Assembly: GCA_030949565.1 (NCBI GenBank)
Contig: JAUZSK010000078.1
Span: forward strand, 28,838 to 92,837
Direction of reading: 5' to 3'
DNA from: Enterobacterales bacterium
Lineage (GTDB): Bacteria; Pseudomonadota; Gammaproteobacteria; Enterobacterales; Kangiellaceae
Length of the DNA stretch: 64,000 nt
Part shown: positions 10,330 through 18,504 of the stretch, piece by piece
Layout of the letters: each line of letters starts with the position of its first letter
Position numbering within the stretch: the stretch's first letter is position 1
The notes under the pieces: generated by a model
Told to the model about the DNA's origin: nothing
The model's input: only the letters and a program-made list of their open reading frames with translations
Database searches by the model: none
Position numbers and translations under genes: made by a program

Positions 10330-11871
10330 ATGAAAATTAGATCACAAATCGGCATGGTACTTAACCTAGACAAATGTATCGGTTGCCACACTTGCTCAAT
10401 TACTTGTAAAAATGTTTGGACTTCTCGTGAAGGGATGGAATACGCGTGGTTTAACAATGTAGAAAGTAAACCGGGCATTGGTTATCCCAAACAATGGGAA
10501 AACCAAGACAAATGGAAAGGCGGCTGGGAACGAAAAAGTAACGGAGAAATACAGCCTCGAATCGGTGGTAAATTTCGTATATTAGCCAATATATTTGCTA
10601 ATCCTGATCTTCCTGAAATCGATGACTATTATGAACCTTTTGATTTTGATTATCAGCATTTGCATACCGCGCCCGAAGTAAAACATCAGCCCACCGCTCG
10701 CCCTCGTTCAGTAATCACTGGCAAGCGAATGCAGAAAATAGAATGGGGACCAAATTGGGAAGAAATTCTTGGTAGCGAGTTTGAAAAACGCAGTAAGGAC
10801 AAAAATTTCGACAATATGCAAAAGGAAATGTACGGCGAGTTTGAAAATACTTTTATGATGTATCTGCCTCGCTTATGTGAACATTGCCTTAATCCTACCT
10901 GTGCTGCAGCTTGTCCTTCAGGGGCAATTTACAAACGTGAAGAAGATGGTATTGTGTTAATCGACCAAGAAAAATGTCGCGGCTGGCGAATGTGTATCAG
11001 TGGCTGCCCCTATAAAAAAATTTACTATAACTGGAAGTCCGGAAAATCTGAAAAATGTATCTTCTGTTATCCACGAATAGAATCAGGTATGCCAACGGTT
11101 TGTGCCGAAACTTGTGTAGGACGCATTCGTTATCTTGGTGTGCTTCTTTATGATGCAGATAAAATAAAAGAAGTCGCTTCTACGGAGTCTGATCAGGATC
11201 TTTATCAAAAGCAGTTAGAGATCTTTCTTGATCCAAATGATCCCGAAGTAATTAAACAAGCACGCAAAGATGGTATTGCCGATTCAGTGATCTCTGCCGC
11301 TCAAAAATCACCAGTGTATAAAATGGCCGTTGATTGGAAATTGGCTTTACCACTTCACCCTGAGTATCGCACTTTGCCAATGGTTTGGTATGTACCCACA
11401 TTAAGTCCCATTCAAAATGCAGTTGAATCCGGTAAATTAGGCATGGCTGGTGTTCTACCAGACGTACGCTCTTTAAGAATACCCATGAAGTATTTAGCTA
11501 ATCTGCTAACTGCTGGCGATGAAGAACCGGTGGTGCGAGCACTTGAAAGACTGCTAGCAATGCGTGCTTATAAGCGCGCTGAAAATGTCGAAGGTGTTGA
11601 AGATCTTGAAGTTCTTCGACAAGCAGGGCTTAATAAAAAGCAGGCCGATGAAATGTATCGTTATTTAGCCATAGCCAATTATGAGGATCGCTATGTTATC
11701 CCTACCGGTCATCGTGAAATGAATGTACCAGAAGCCTATGCAGAAAAAAGTGGTTGTGGTTTTAGTTTTGGTAATGGTTGTTCAAGCGGAAATAATGGCG
11801 TCAATATGTTTGGTGCAAAAAAAGTGAATAGCCGTGACATTATTAAAACATTTAACGTGGGAGAGCAATAA
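10330..11871 (+). CDS. narH: Respiratory nitrate reductase beta subunit NarH
   Basis: 513 residues, intact. This iron-sulfur electron-transfer subunit sits between NarI haem b and NarG. Ferredoxin-type motifs are clear: C16-IGCHTCSIT-C26 at the N-terminus, then LCEHCLNPTCAAACPSGAIY. Next comes CRGWRMCISGCPYKK, where Trp replaces one cysteine as expected for the [3Fe-4S] cluster, followed by KCIFCYPRIESGMPTVCAE. The C-terminus has a Gly/Asn/Ser-rich stretch. It is packed between narG (1 base) and narJ (stop and start overlap as TAATG). Confidence 0.96.
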   Translation: MKIRSQIGMVLNLDKCIGCHTCSITCKNVWTSREGMEYAWFNNVESKPGIGYPKQWENQDKWKGGWERKSNGEIQPRIGGKFRILANIFANPDLPEIDDYYEPFDFDYQHLHTAPEVKHQPTARPRSVITGKRMQKIEWGPNWEEILGSEFEKRSKDKNFDNMQKEMYGEFENTFMMYLPRLCEHCLNPTCAAACPSGAIYKREEDGIVLIDQEKCRGWRMCISGCPYKKIYYNWKSGKSEKCIFCYPRIESGMPTVCAETCVGRIRYLGVLLYDADKIKEVASTESDQDLYQKQLEIFLDPNDPEVIKQARKDGIADSVISAAQKSPVYKMAVDWKLALPLHPEYRTLPMVWYVPTLSPIQNAVESGKLGMAGVLPDVRSLRIPMKYLANLLTAGDEEPVVRALERLLAMRAYKRAENVEGVEDLEVLRQAGLNKKQADEMYRYLAIANYEDRYVIPTGHREMNVPEAYAEKSGCGFSFGNGCSSGNNGVNMFGAKKVNSRDIIKTFNVGEQ

Positions 11872-12631
11872 TGAGAATTCTAAAAGTTATTGCAAGGTTG
11901 CTAGATTATCCAAGTCCCGAACTTTTCAACGCGGCACCGGATTTAATCCAAGTGGTCAATGAAGATAGCTATATTACAATTGATACAAAAAATCGACTGG
12001 TTAACTTTATTAATCAACTCACCAGTCGAGATATCTTTGACGCTCAAGAAACCTACGACCTTTTGTTTGACCGCGGTCGTTCACTTTCATTACTTTTGTT
12101 TGAGCACGTTCATGGCGAGTCGAGAGATCGTGGCCAAGCAATGGTGAATTTACTCGATGTCTATAGAGGTAAAGGTTTTGAAGTCGAATCCAGTCAACTA
12201 CCCGATTATATACCGCTCTATTTAGAATTTTTAAGTGAACAAAAAAATGACTTTGCTCAACAATGGTTAGGCGATATTTGCCATTTATTAGCCATGCTAT
12301 CGGAGCGGCTTATTAAGCGAAAAAATGGTTATGCTATTTTGTTTAACAGCCTAGTCCAGAGTTGTCAGGATTATCCGTTGACCGGACTGAAATAGTCGCA
12401 GCGATTAAAAAAGAAAAACCAGATAATACGCCTGAAGCTATCGATAAAGAATGGGAAGATAAAGAGATCAAATTTGATGCCGCTAGTAACCAAGATTCTA
12501 GTTGTGGTACTTCCAGTCTCCACCCTTTTGCTGGAGCTTTGGATGCGAGTAATTCTTCGCCTGAAAAATCTACTGATCAGGTGCCTATTAGCTGGCATGA
12601 AAAAAATGCCAATCAAGTCGCCGGATTGTAA
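11871..12631 (+). CDS. narJ: Nitrate reductase chaperone NarJ, frameshifted
   Basis: The ATG overlaps the narH stop. The first 160 codons carry the NarJ/TorD-like fold with the diagnostic SLSLLLFEHVHGESRDRGQAM and DYIPLYLEFLS segments. NarJ inserts the molybdenum cofactor into NarG and is not part of the final complex. The frame breaks near 12350-12370. The C-terminal segment continues in frame 2 as AIDKEWEDKEIKFDAAS and ends at 12631, just before the ribosome site of narI. The span is one base short of a whole number of codons (about 253 residues), slightly longer than E. coli NarJ. Confidence 0.85.
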
Positions 12632-12640
12632 GGAGAGAAA

Positions 12641-13318
12641 ATGAATAACTTAAACCATTTATTATTTGGGGTCTATCCCTACATTGCCATCATGGTGCTT
12701 TTGGTGGCAAGTTGGATTCGTTTTGACCGAGAACCCTACACGTGGAAAGCAGATTCTAGTCAGCTACTTGATGGTAAAAATTTCCGTGTTGCCAGCAATC
12801 TATTTCATATTGGGGTTATTTTTGTCCTTATGGGACATTTTGTTGGATTACTAACACCCGAGTGGATATATCATCATGTTATTTCTAGCCCTAATAAACA
12901 ATTACTCGCCATGGTAAGTGGCGGTTTTTTTGGCATTCTTTGCTTAATAGGCTTGCTTATGCTAATCAATCGGAGATTAACCAATCCTCGCGTTCGTGCC
13001 TCATCAAAGTTTTCAGATGTTTTTATTTTATTGCTACTTCTGGTTCAACTCCTACTAGGTTTAAGTACTATAGTTGCTTCACTCGATCATCTTGACGGAT
13101 CTGTCATGATTGCACTGGCTGACTGGGCACAAAATATTGTCATCTTAAAACCGCAACTAGCCTCCGAGTCGATTGCTGGAGTTCCGTTAGTTTACAAACT
13201 ACACGTATTTGTCGGCTTAAGTATGATTTTTGTATTTCCCTTTACTCGCCTCGTTCATATGATCAGCGCACCAATTTGGTACTTAGGTCGTCGCTATCAG
13301 GTGGTAAGAGAGCGATAG
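12641..13318 (+). CDS. narI: Respiratory nitrate reductase gamma subunit NarI (cytochrome b)
   Basis: 225 residues, intact, five hydrophobic segments. It starts FGVYPYIAIMVLLVASWIRFDREPYTWK, as NarI does. Haem-ligand histidines are visible in FHIGVIFVLMGHFVGL and YKLHVFVGLSMIFVFPFTRLVHM. The protein anchors NarGH to the membrane and oxidises quinol on the periplasmic side. A strong ribosome site AAGGAGAG precedes the ATG. A hairpin follows the gene. Confidence 0.95.
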   Translation: MNNLNHLLFGVYPYIAIMVLLVASWIRFDREPYTWKADSSQLLDGKNFRVASNLFHIGVIFVLMGHFVGLLTPEWIYHHVISSPNKQLLAMVSGGFFGILCLIGLLMLINRRLTNPRVRASSKFSDVFILLLLLVQLLLGLSTIVASLDHLDGSVMIALADWAQNIVILKPQLASESIAGVPLVYKLHVFVGLSMIFVFPFTRLVHMISAPIWYLGRRYQVVRER

Positions 13319-13329
13319 GCGCCAATAAA

Positions 13330-13356
13330 AAGTGTTATTCAATTTGAGTAACACTT
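13330..13356 (+). terminator. Hairpin between narI and the parvulin gene
   Basis: AAGTGTTA (13330-13337) pairs with TAACACTT (13349-13356) around an 11-base loop. No T run follows, so it may stabilise the narGHJI message or attenuate transcription rather than terminate it. Confidence 0.4.
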
Positions 13357-13395
13357 CTACTTAGTTTATTAATTCGGTTAGTGAGAGAATATCCC

Positions 13396-14226
13396 ATGAA
13401 TTCAAATTGTAACGTAAAAACAGTTCAACCAAAGCATAAGGTTGATCTAAAAGACTTTAAATTGCCAGAAATATCAGTCAATGGATTAATCATTAGTGAA
13501 ACTGAAATTGCCGAAGAACTGCAATATCATCAAGCAGACAAGTTGGAAATGGTGGTTCAGATGGCAGCCCAAGCTCTAGTCATTAAACGGCTTTTACTTG
13601 ATGAAATTAAGGCTGATGCTAAAGTCCTTGAAACACAAAACGAAGAAAGCCTAATTCAAGAATTGTTGGAGTCAAAACTGGAAACAACAATAATTGAAGC
13701 TGACACTTGTCTTAACTATTTTAAGCAAAATATGGATAAATTTAAAACTCTGCCGCTTTTGGAGGTAGACCATATCCTGCTACCGGCCGCTCCCGATGAT
13801 ATTGGAACCCGTGATAAAGCAAAAAGCTTGGCAGCTCAAATAATCGCTCAGCTCAAATCCAATCACTCCCAATTCGCTCAATTGGCCAAAGAATATTCTG
13901 CTTGCCCTTCAAAAGCAATGGGTGGTAACTTAGGCCAAATTACTAAGGGGCAAACGGTAGCTGAATTTGAGAGTCAGATTGTACGCTTACCAATCGGCTT
14001 AGCTGAAAAACCCATCGAATCTCGTTACGGCTTTCATATCGTAAGGGTGTCTAATAAAATTGAAGGACGGCAATTAGAGTATCCGATGGTAGAATTAAAA
14101 ATCAAGCAATATTTACAACATCGTCAAGACCGACTTGCGATTCAAGCCTACATTCAAAATTTAGCCGATAAGGCTGATATCAAAGGTTTTAAGCTGTCAT
14201 TTGCAGAAGAAAATATACACATTTAG
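13396..14226 (+). CDS. Parvulin-type peptidyl-prolyl isomerase, nar-associated
   Basis: About 276 residues. The C-terminal half is a parvulin (PpiC/SurA-type) domain: VDHILLPA, FAQLAKEYSACPSKAMGGNLG, IGLAEKPIESRYGFHIVRV. The N-terminal half is helical and lacks a signal peptide, so it probably acts in the cytoplasm. The frame is open from a GTG at 13381, but the ATG at 13396 has a GAGAG ribosome site. Parvulins of this kind commonly close narGHJI operons (sometimes called nifM-like) and may help fold the reductase. The link to nitrate reductase is inferred from position. A strong terminator follows. Confidence 0.85.
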   Translation: MNSNCNVKTVQPKHKVDLKDFKLPEISVNGLIISETEIAEELQYHQADKLEMVVQMAAQALVIKRLLLDEIKADAKVLETQNEESLIQELLESKLETTIIEADTCLNYFKQNMDKFKTLPLLEVDHILLPAAPDDIGTRDKAKSLAAQIIAQLKSNHSQFAQLAKEYSACPSKAMGGNLGQITKGQTVAEFESQIVRLPIGLAEKPIESRYGFHIVRVSNKIEGRQLEYPMVELKIKQYLQHRQDRLAIQAYIQNLADKADIKGFKLSFAEENIHI

Positions 14227-14262
14227 CTGTCTAACTAATTGCTTTAACCCGAACTACTCTCT

Positions 14263-14302
14263 AAAAATCCTTATTCCCTTAATCGGAATAGGGATTTTTT
14301 TA
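14263..14302 (+). terminator. Rho-independent terminator of the nar operon
   Basis: A 15-bp stem (14263-14277 with 14285-14299, one wobble pair) with a 7-base loop runs into a T tract. It ends the narGHJI-parvulin unit. Confidence 0.85.
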
Positions 14303-14507
14303 TTTGATTTTACTAGCTTAAGTATCTGTTTTTGATAGATATTCACCTCCTTTATCCCATTTATTCAGCTTCACCCCTTTTAAATTCACTTTACTTTTAG
14401 TAAAAAAAATTGTAACTTTGTATGATTAATATAAGTCAATACTAATAAAGCACTGTCTAATTAAAGGGCAGATTATAAATTTATATAATTTTTAAGAGGT
14501 CGTATTT

Positions 14508-15078
14508 ATGCAAATTACTTGGAATTGGTTAAAAGGTGGGGCGATACTTGGTGGCGTGTTTTTACTTGCCGTGATACTGGTTAAACCATTAGGAGTCTCT
14601 ACTCAATTCGTCATCTTTGATGGAATCGTCGCAAACCTTGTCGATAACGATGTCGCGAAAAAAGATGATAGCGCAAAACATGGTTACACCAGTGACAATG
14701 CCTATTTGGCCAAAAGTGGTGGTAAATATGCTCATAGTATCGAAGAGCCTCTTAATTATGGATTTATCCTTGTTTTTGCGATGTTTGCCGGTGGTTTTTT
14801 TATCCTCTTGGTTACAAAAAGAAAAACTCTCGAAGGAAGAAAGCGAAGCGCCTGCCGTTTTTAAGCAAACCGGTAAAAATAATCGATTTCTTTATACATT
14901 TATAGGTGGTTTTCTAACACTTTTTGGCGCTCGTTTGGCTGGCGGTTGTACTAGCGGTCACATGATGAGCGGAATGATGCAAACCTCTATCAGCGGATAT
15001 CTATTTGCATTTGGCGTATTCGCAGCGGCAATACCCGTTGCAATATTCTTTTATCGTTCTAACAAAGGAGCAGCGTAA
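14508..15078 (+). CDS. YeeE/YedE-family sulfur-compound transporter, first half, frameshifted
   Basis: Membrane protein of about 190 residues. The N-terminal part (MQITWNWLKGGAILGG) is in frame 3 and the rest in frame 1 from about 14810, where an A-rich stretch (CAAAAAGAAAAAC) shifts the frame by one base. The family signature GARLAGGCTSGHMMSG is in the second part. YeeE/YedE proteins move thiosulfate or related sulfane-sulfur species across the inner membrane, with the conserved cysteine (GGCTSG) in the path. Its stop overlaps the start of the next gene (TAATG), so the two work as a pair. Confidence 0.82.
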
Positions 15079-15653
15079 TGAGTATTATTCTAGCAATTAT
15101 TGTCGGTCTCGCATTTGGCTTTGTTCTGCATCGAGTCGGTGCTGGCAATCCGCAGTACATTATTAATATGCTGAGGCTCCAAGATCTTCACTTGGCTAAA
15201 GTTATTTTGTTTGCCATTGGAACGAGTAGTTTATTATTATTTATTTTGTTAGCTACCGGCCTAATTAATGAATCGCATATCAGCATAAAAGCCGCCTATA
15301 CCGGCGTTATTGTTGGCGGTCTTATTTTCGGTATCGGTTTTGCGGTTGGTGGATACTGCCCAGGCACCTGTTTGGTTGGATTTGGTGGCGGACGCAAAGA
15401 TGCACTTTATTTCATTCTAGGTGGACTTATTGGAGCTGGAGCATTTACTTTAATGTACGGTTGGTTATCGGATGTTTTCCCTTCACTTTTTGAAAAAATA
15501 GCTGGTGGCAAGACTACTCTCGCAGATACAGGTATAGAAAAATATCAAGGTTTAGTTGGTGGTGATGGAGTTCCGGCCTTTGTTATTGCTGGTATCATTG
15601 CTATCATTTTTATGATTGGCGCATGGAAATTACCAAAGAAATTTAACGTCTAA
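15078..15653 (+). CDS. YeeE/YedE-family protein, second half (DUF6691 type)
   Basis: 191 residues, intact, with about five hydrophobic segments. It starts MSIILAIIVGLAFGFVLHRVGAG. The signature FAVGGYCPGTCLVGFGGGRKDAL carries the conserved cysteines. This is the usual partner of the preceding gene, and the pair together corresponds to one full-length YeeE transporter. Substrate is inferred from the family (thiosulfate-like sulfur). Its place between nar and moa genes suggests a role in anaerobic redox or sulfur supply for cofactors, but nothing in the sequence proves that. Confidence 0.85.
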   Translation: MSIILAIIVGLAFGFVLHRVGAGNPQYIINMLRLQDLHLAKVILFAIGTSSLLLFILLATGLINESHISIKAAYTGVIVGGLIFGIGFAVGGYCPGTCLVGFGGGRKDALYFILGGLIGAGAFTLMYGWLSDVFPSLFEKIAGGKTTLADTGIEKYQGLVGGDGVPAFVIAGIIAIIFMIGAWKLPKKFNV

Positions 15654-15664
15654 ATTATAGTTCT

Positions 15665-15687
15665 GAAAGCTATTTTCTACAGCTTTC
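15665..15687. terminator. Small hairpin after the YeeE pair
   Basis: GAAAGCT (15665-15671) pairs with AGCTTTC (15681-15687). It precedes a stronger terminator 17 bases on. Confidence 0.45.
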
Positions 15688-15703
15688 TTAATTTTTAAAT
15701 TTT

Positions 15704-15737
15704 AAAAAGCCAGCGACTGAAAGTTGCTGGCTTTTTT
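15704..15737. terminator. Bidirectional terminator between the YeeE pair and the porin
   Basis: AAAAAGCCAGC (15704-15714) pairs with GCTGGCTTTTT (15726-15736), extendable by GAC/GTT, with A and T tracts on both sides. It can end both the plus-strand YeeE genes and the convergent minus-strand porin. Confidence 0.85.
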
Positions 15738-15745
15738 GTACGATA

Positions 15746-16945
15746 CTAAAGCTTATAGGTAAACATTATCCAAACCTTATCTCGTGATTTATAATTAACA
15801 TTATCACTTGAAAAGTTAGCCATTTTTAACATACCCGTTAAATTGCTGGTTAACTTTTTGCTTAGTACAAAGTCAAGCTCGGTACCATAGTTAAGACTTA
15901 ATTCATCACTCGAAAAATCATGATAAATCGCTTTAAGTTTATATCCATTAACCTTATAACTAAAATCTACAAAACTATCATTAATTCCAGTTACAGGAGT
16001 TGCCAAGAATACGTCAGCCCAACCTTGGAATCCATGCAGCGTGGCTAGTGATGTTGTAAAACCTTGACCACCCACTGAATCTCCACCTAGAAGCTCAATA
16101 CCACCACCAAAAGTAAAGTCCTTCATATGATACTTTGTATCCACAAAATAATAGTTAGCTTGATAACTGTTGGGATTATTAGTGGCTTCAGATTGAGACG
16201 CAAATTCCAAAATATAGTCTAATTGATCTATTTTACTTTCAAACCTAACACCGAGAGTATTATTTGAAAAAGTGCCTAGCCTTTGGTTATCAATCGCAAA
16301 ATAATAGGCCGACAATTTGGACTTGCCTATTTTATAATCCGCATTTAATAAATGAGTATTATGAGTGTGATCTCCTGCGGCAACGGTCTCGCCAAAAATA
16401 CGATTCACATTGTAGACATAAGCGTAATTAAAGTTTAAGTTTTCGGTTAGCTTGCCCTTATAAGTTAAACCATCATAAGTTTGCTCATTTTGACGCCACC
16501 CTACCCCACCGACAAAACGTTGGTTACCAATAAGTATCCTTTGACGACCTATCGCGAGCCTGTTATCTTTATTACTATATTCAATATAGGCTTGGTTAAC
16601 CTCGCTTCCTTGTGGATCGGCAATAACTGGAAACTGTGTACGATTTGGTGAGGTTCCTGCCCCAGAATTATAGTCATTCCAACCAATTTCAGACACGTCA
16701 TCAAATTCTATAATGGTTTTAAATGAACTATTCCATTGGGTTTTAACGGTAGCTCGGGTGCGTAGAGTTGATGCTTTAGCATTATCAATAAAGCCTACTT
16801 GATCAACAGTTTCTATACGATACCGAAAACTTAGATCTACTTTAGTATCAGGCTTGTCTTGTATTTGGTTATCCGCCACTGCTGCCATCGAAGTAAGTGC
16901 CGCAATGCTGGCCGCCAAAATATTTATTTTAAATTTTTGGTTCAT
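15746..16945 (-). CDS. Outer-membrane porin, alginate-export (AlgE-like) type
   Basis: 399 residues with a clear signal peptide (MNQKFKINILAASIAALTSMAAVADN, cleavage after about residue 24) and alternating beta-strand sequence throughout, ending in a typical barrel C-terminus (VWIMFTYKL). The segment AIGRQRILIGNQRFVGGVGWRQNEQTYDG strongly resembles the alginate export family. The barrel probably allows diffusion of small solutes or anions. An FNR-like site about 120 bases upstream suggests anaerobic expression; the idea that it is a nitrate porin is inference from position. It is transcribed convergently to the YeeE pair. Confidence 0.75.
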   Translation of the reverse strand: MNQKFKINILAASIAALTSMAAVADNQIQDKPDTKVDLSFRYRIETVDQVGFIDNAKASTLRTRATVKTQWNSSFKTIIEFDDVSEIGWNDYNSGAGTSPNRTQFPVIADPQGSEVNQAYIEYSNKDNRLAIGRQRILIGNQRFVGGVGWRQNEQTYDGLTYKGKLTENLNFNYAYVYNVNRIFGETVAAGDHTHNTHLLNADYKIGKSKLSAYYFAIDNQRLGTFSNNTLGVRFESKIDQLDYILEFASQSEATNNPNSYQANYYFVDTKYHMKDFTFGGGIELLGGDSVGGQGFTTSLATLHGFQGWADVFLATPVTGINDSFVDFSYKVNGYKLKAIYHDFSSDELSLNYGTELDFVLSKKLTSNLTGMLKMANFSSDNVNYKSRDKVWIMFTYKL

Positions 16946-17065
16946 TTCGTATCCCCTTTAATAGGATCGTTTTAGGTCAAAAGTCACAGTTAAAACCGCA
17001 TCAGCTCTAGCTGTATTTGCACTTCTTTGTGCATTTATAATTTACACTTTCTGGCTCTTTTATTA

Positions 17066-17079
17066 TTGATCCAAGTCAC
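17066..17079 (-). promoter_or_regulatory. Degenerate FNR-type box upstream of the porin
   Basis: On the minus strand this reads GTGACTTGGATCAA: one perfect half site (ATCAA) and one 3/5 half. An AT-rich -10-like sequence lies about 23-26 bases downstream on that strand. This is a weak match and only suggestive. Confidence 0.35.
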
Positions 17080-17185
17080 TTTAACCTAGCATTTTAGTAA
17101 GGTTTAAACGCTTTTTTTTAGCGCTAATTATTAATTAAAAACAACAAAATAATTGCAAAATACTACACCAAAAACCTCTAATAAA

Positions 17186-17199
17186 ATGACCCAGATCAG
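17186..17199 (+). promoter_or_regulatory. Degenerate FNR-type box upstream of the Moco leader
   Basis: ATGACCCAGATCAG keeps the core TGAc-N4-ATCA (seven of eight) and has the same CCAG spacer as the narK box. It lies about 290 bases upstream of the moaA start and could drive the riboswitch-moaA transcript anaerobically. Confidence 0.4.
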
Positions 17200-17369
17200 C
17201 CTTTATAACCTTTTGTAAATTGAGTAAGTCGAATAAATAGCGTAGAATACAGACTTTATGAATGGCTTTGCTTTATTTTGACTATAATTAGAGTCATTCG
17301 CTACTCCGAGCTATATTGTGCTAAGTTTTTATGTTCTCTTCCCTAATATGATTTATAGACAGGAATTTA

Positions 17370-17476
17370 CTAAAAAATAAGCCTCTATAGCCGTAATACC
17401 TTATAGCAATTGCTTGGTATTGCCAGGGTTAACTGAGAAATGAGTTAGCCTCCCGTATTTGGAAAGGAGCTTAATC
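17370..17476 (+). promoter_or_regulatory. Moco-riboswitch-like leader of moaA
   Basis: The bases before moaA can fold as consecutive hairpins. AATACC (17395-17400) pairs with GGTATT (17416-17421), with the palindrome AGCAATTGCT between them. TAACT (17430-17434) pairs with AGTTA (17443-17447). GGG (17426-17428) can pair with the CCC of GCCTCCC (17448-17454), ten bases before the moaA ribosome site. The GCCAGGG and GCCTCCC pieces flanking a small hairpin next to the ribosome site resemble the 3' part of the Moco RNA motif found before E. coli moaA. The 5' half is less clear, so the left limit is approximate. Confidence 0.5.
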
Positions 17477-18469
17477 TTGAAGCAGCACGATCCACAATTA
17501 GTTGATCCGCATGGTCGACGGTTTCCCTATTTGAGACTGTCCTTGACTGACGTTTGTAATTTCTCTTGTGATTATTGTCTACCTGACGGCTACCAATGCA
17601 GTGAGAAAAAGCAATTTTTAACCCTCAATGAAATTACTAACGCTGTTGCGGCTTTTGCCGACCTGGGTACCTATAAAATCCGCTTAACTGGTGGAGAGCC
17701 GACCCTACGCAAAGATTTTGTTGAAATCATCTCGATGATTAAAAGTACACCGGGAATCGAGCAAATTGCAGTAACGACAAATGGTTATCGATTAGAGGAA
17801 AACATTGAGAGCTGGGTAGAAGCAGGTTTAACCCACCTAAATGTCAGTGTGGACACATTAGACGCGAAGCTATTTAATAGTTTAACTGGGCATAACCGAC
17901 TAAAGAAAATACTTGCCGGAATCGACAAAGCACTTAAACTCCCATTAGCCAAGGTAAAACTCAATGCGGTACTATTAAAGGGTATTAATAGTCACCAAAT
18001 ACTTGAATATACCGGCCTAATACGAAATAAAGCACTCAGTGTTCGTTTTATAGAACTGATGCAAACCGGCGATAACCTTGAATACTTTAAGCGCTATCAC
18101 GTCAGTTCTCAAGCCTTAAAAAATGAACTTTTTTCTAACGGCTGGACTGAGAAATTAAAAGATATTGCCAGTGGCCCCGCTCAAGAATATGTCCATCCAG
18201 ACTACAAAGGAAGCTTTGGTATTATCGCGCCCTACTCCAAAAGCTTTTGTGATTCTTGCAATCGATTACGCTTGTCCTCTGTGGGTAGTTTCCACCTTTG
18301 TCTATTTGGTGAAAAAGGCTACTCGGTGCGTCACCTTCTCCAATCAGCGTCTCAACTTGATATCCTGAAAGAACAACTGATAGTTGCTCTGGCAGACAAG
18401 CCAAAAGCGCATTTTTTGCACCAGCAAAATACCGGTATGACACCCAACTTGTCCACCATTGGCGGTTAA
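17477..18469 (+). CDS. moaA: GTP 3',8-cyclase MoaA (molybdenum cofactor step 1)
   Basis: A radical SAM enzyme of about 330 residues that converts GTP to the cyclic precursor of molybdopterin. The N-terminal cluster motif CNFSCDYC, the SAM-binding RLTGGEPTLRKD and the C-terminal cluster cysteines (CDSCNRLRLSSVGSFHLC) are all present. The protein ends in the Gly-Gly tail needed for activity. I chose TTG 17477 because AAAGGAG (17463-17469) sits seven bases ahead of it; the frame is open to an earlier TTG at 17459 inside the ribosome site region. It supplies the cofactor for NarG. moaB/C/D/E are not in the window. Confidence 0.93.
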   Translation: MKQHDPQLVDPHGRRFPYLRLSLTDVCNFSCDYCLPDGYQCSEKKQFLTLNEITNAVAAFADLGTYKIRLTGGEPTLRKDFVEIISMIKSTPGIEQIAVTTNGYRLEENIESWVEAGLTHLNVSVDTLDAKLFNSLTGHNRLKKILAGIDKALKLPLAKVKLNAVLLKGINSHQILEYTGLIRNKALSVRFIELMQTGDNLEYFKRYHVSSQALKNELFSNGWTEKLKDIASGPAQEYVHPDYKGSFGIIAPYSKSFCDSCNRLRLSSVGSFHLCLFGEKGYSVRHLLQSASQLDILKEQLIVALADKPKAHFLHQQNTGMTPNLSTIGG

Positions 18470-18504
18470 TGAAGCAACCATAAATCAACAAGGAACATTG
18501 TTTG

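Noticed and set aside
14300..14507. FNR-like sequence TTGATAGATATTCA before the YeeE pair
   Set aside because: Only one half site fits; the second half lacks ATCA.
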